DNA of 64,000 nt from Pseudomonas sp. R84. GTDB lineage: Bacteria > Pseudomonadota > Gammaproteobacteria > Pseudomonadales > Pseudomonadaceae. Shown one piece after another: positions 63,079 to 64,000 of the stretch. A program made the translations under genes and the position numbers. Positions within the stretch are counted from its first letter, which is position 1, and the number at the start of each line of letters is the position of its first letter. Location of the stretch: the NCBI RefSeq assembly GCF_009834515.1, contig NZ_CP019426.1, positions 3,957,501 through 4,021,500 of the forward strand, written 5' to 3'. Below the pieces are notes generated by a model. It did no database searches and was not told the origin of the DNA. It saw only the letters and a list, made by a program, of their open reading frames with translations.

Positions 63079-64000
63079 GAAGAAGTGGCACCGCTCGAAG
63101 GTGTGGATGGCGCAGGGGCGACGGCTTTGGTGGTGCTCATCAGCCACAGCGCACGAATGGACAGCCAGATCATGGTCAGCACCGCAATCACGGAGATCAG
63201 CATGAACACATCGTTGTAGGCCAGCACGTTGGCCTCACGGGTGGCGGCGTTGGCCAAGCTGCGAATACCCGCAAGGTTGCGCAGACTCGGGTCGGCCAAC
63301 AGCGATCCGTACGCCGAGCCGCCGCTCTGCACGCGCGCAGCCACCAAAGGGTCAGACAGCGTCAGGTGCTCAACGATTTGACTGGAATGAAATTTTTCCC
63401 GGACGATCTGAAACGTGCCCAGAAGTGCCGCACCGAGCAGGCCGCCGAGGTTGTTGCAGATCCCGAACAGCACCGAAAAGCTCACCAGATTGCGCGGATT
63501 GGTCAACACGTTACGGGTGCCGAAGACCATGGTCGGGCCAAGGAAAAACGTGCTGCCGAAGGCCAGCAGGAACTGACTGAAGTAGAGGTTTTCCGGGCGC
63601 GTCAGGTTGTTGGAAAAACTGTCCATCACTGACCCGGTGGCCATCAGACCCAGCGAGATAATCAACGGCATCAGCAGGTGTTTGGGGTCGATCGTCAGTG
63701 CGCTGGTCACCAAACCCGCGACGCTGCCGATCAGCATCACCACATACAGGCTGTGCAACTGCTCGTAGCCCATGTTCAGGTTCTGCATGAAACCGACCGC
63801 ACCGGTGGACTGCTCCGAGGTGACCATGCGAATCAGGGTCACCGCCAGCGCCAGCCGGATCATCGTCCCGCTGCCCAGCCAACGGGTCATCAGCAGCGGG
63901 TTGCTGCGGTTATGTTCGATGGCCAGACCGGCAATAATCAGCGCGATGGACGATGCCAGAGCGACGCCAATCCAGTCCGACTCCAGCCACCAGTCAATCC
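63075..64000 (-). CDS. DHA2/EmrB-type MFS efflux transporter (5' end beyond window)
   Basis: The C-terminal 308 residues of a 14-helix MFS drug transporter. The frame has no stop up to the window edge, so the real start is outside; the first internal Met (63890) is not the start. Seen are helices around LGLMATGSVMDSFSNN, LLAFGSTFFLGPTMVFGTRN and the late VLAYNDVFMLISVIAVLTMIWLSI, which match the end of EmrB-like proteins. Its stop overlaps the membrane fusion protein start. Confidence 0.9.
   Translation of the reverse strand, partial: IDWWLESDWIGVALASSIALIIAGLAIEHNRSNPLLMTRWLGSGTMIRLALAVTLIRMVTSEQSTGAVGFMQNLNMGYEQLHSLYVVMLIGSVAGLVTSALTIDPKHLLMPLIISLGLMATGSVMDSFSNNLTRPENLYFSQFLLAFGSTFFLGPTMVFGTRNVLTNPRNLVSFSVLFGICNNLGGLLGAALLGTFQIVREKFHSSQIVEHLTLSDPLVAARVQSGGSAYGSLLADPSLRNLAGIRSLANAATREANVLAYNDVFMLISVIAVLTMIWLSIRALWLMSTTKAVAPAPSTPSSGATSS

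Overview
The window is a stretch of a Pseudomonas chromosome, most likely the P. fluorescens species complex. This rests on the G+C-rich coding sequence, the many extragenic palindromes of the GTGGGAGCGAGC/GCTCGCGA type, and gene sets typical of the group: cyanide-insensitive bd oxidase, a polyamine gamma-glutamylation pathway, reductive pyrimidine catabolism and a PaoABC-type aldehyde oxidase. I saw no rRNA, tRNA, integrase, transposase or CRISPR array.

Layout. 1-2.6 kb: cioAB-type quinol oxidase with a small DUF2474 subunit. 2.7-13 kb: a molybdenum locus with an FdhF/YdeP-like molybdopterin oxidoreductase, moaA, moaB-moeA, fdhD-moaC-moaD-moaE and a LysR regulator in the middle. Each of the five transcription units has one copy of the same 42-bp motif pointing at it, so the locus reads as one regulon. 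13-23.5 kb: chromate transporter, a second puuA/puuB pair, DeoR and LysR regulators, a quinone reductase, an AbrB-type membrane protein and small proteins. 24.6-26.2 kb: an A+T-rich three-gene operon (EVE-domain protein, unknown 112-aa protein, HEPN-like RNase candidate) inserted among ordinary genes. It is the best candidate for an undescribed, probably defensive, system.

26.2-37.5 kb: putrescine utilisation (puuR, puuB, puuC, puuA, puuD) with a PotABCF-like polyamine ABC importer. 37.7-41 kb: small conserved genes (thpR, DUF1428, lipoproteins). 41.2-47 kb: L-lactate permease and the three-subunit molybdenum aldehyde oxidase paoABC, which would use the cofactor made by the moa/moe genes. 47.4-51.7 kb: cupin protein, LysR regulator, aldo/keto reductase, alpha/beta hydrolase and a CAP-domain protein. 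51.8-60.5 kb: a complete reductive pyrimidine pathway (NCS1 transporter, PreT/PreA, dihydropyrimidinase, N-carbamoyl-beta-alanine hydrolase) with a RutR-like TetR regulator. 60.6-64 kb: copC-copD and an EmrA/EmrB-type efflux pair cut by the window edge.

Intergenic regions are full of repeats: three classes of REP-type inverted pairs, one tandem REP cluster, and at least six copies of a ~178-bp palindromic element bounded by CCCTCACCC...GGGTGAGGG. Functions come from recognising protein families by eye; no search or computation was run.
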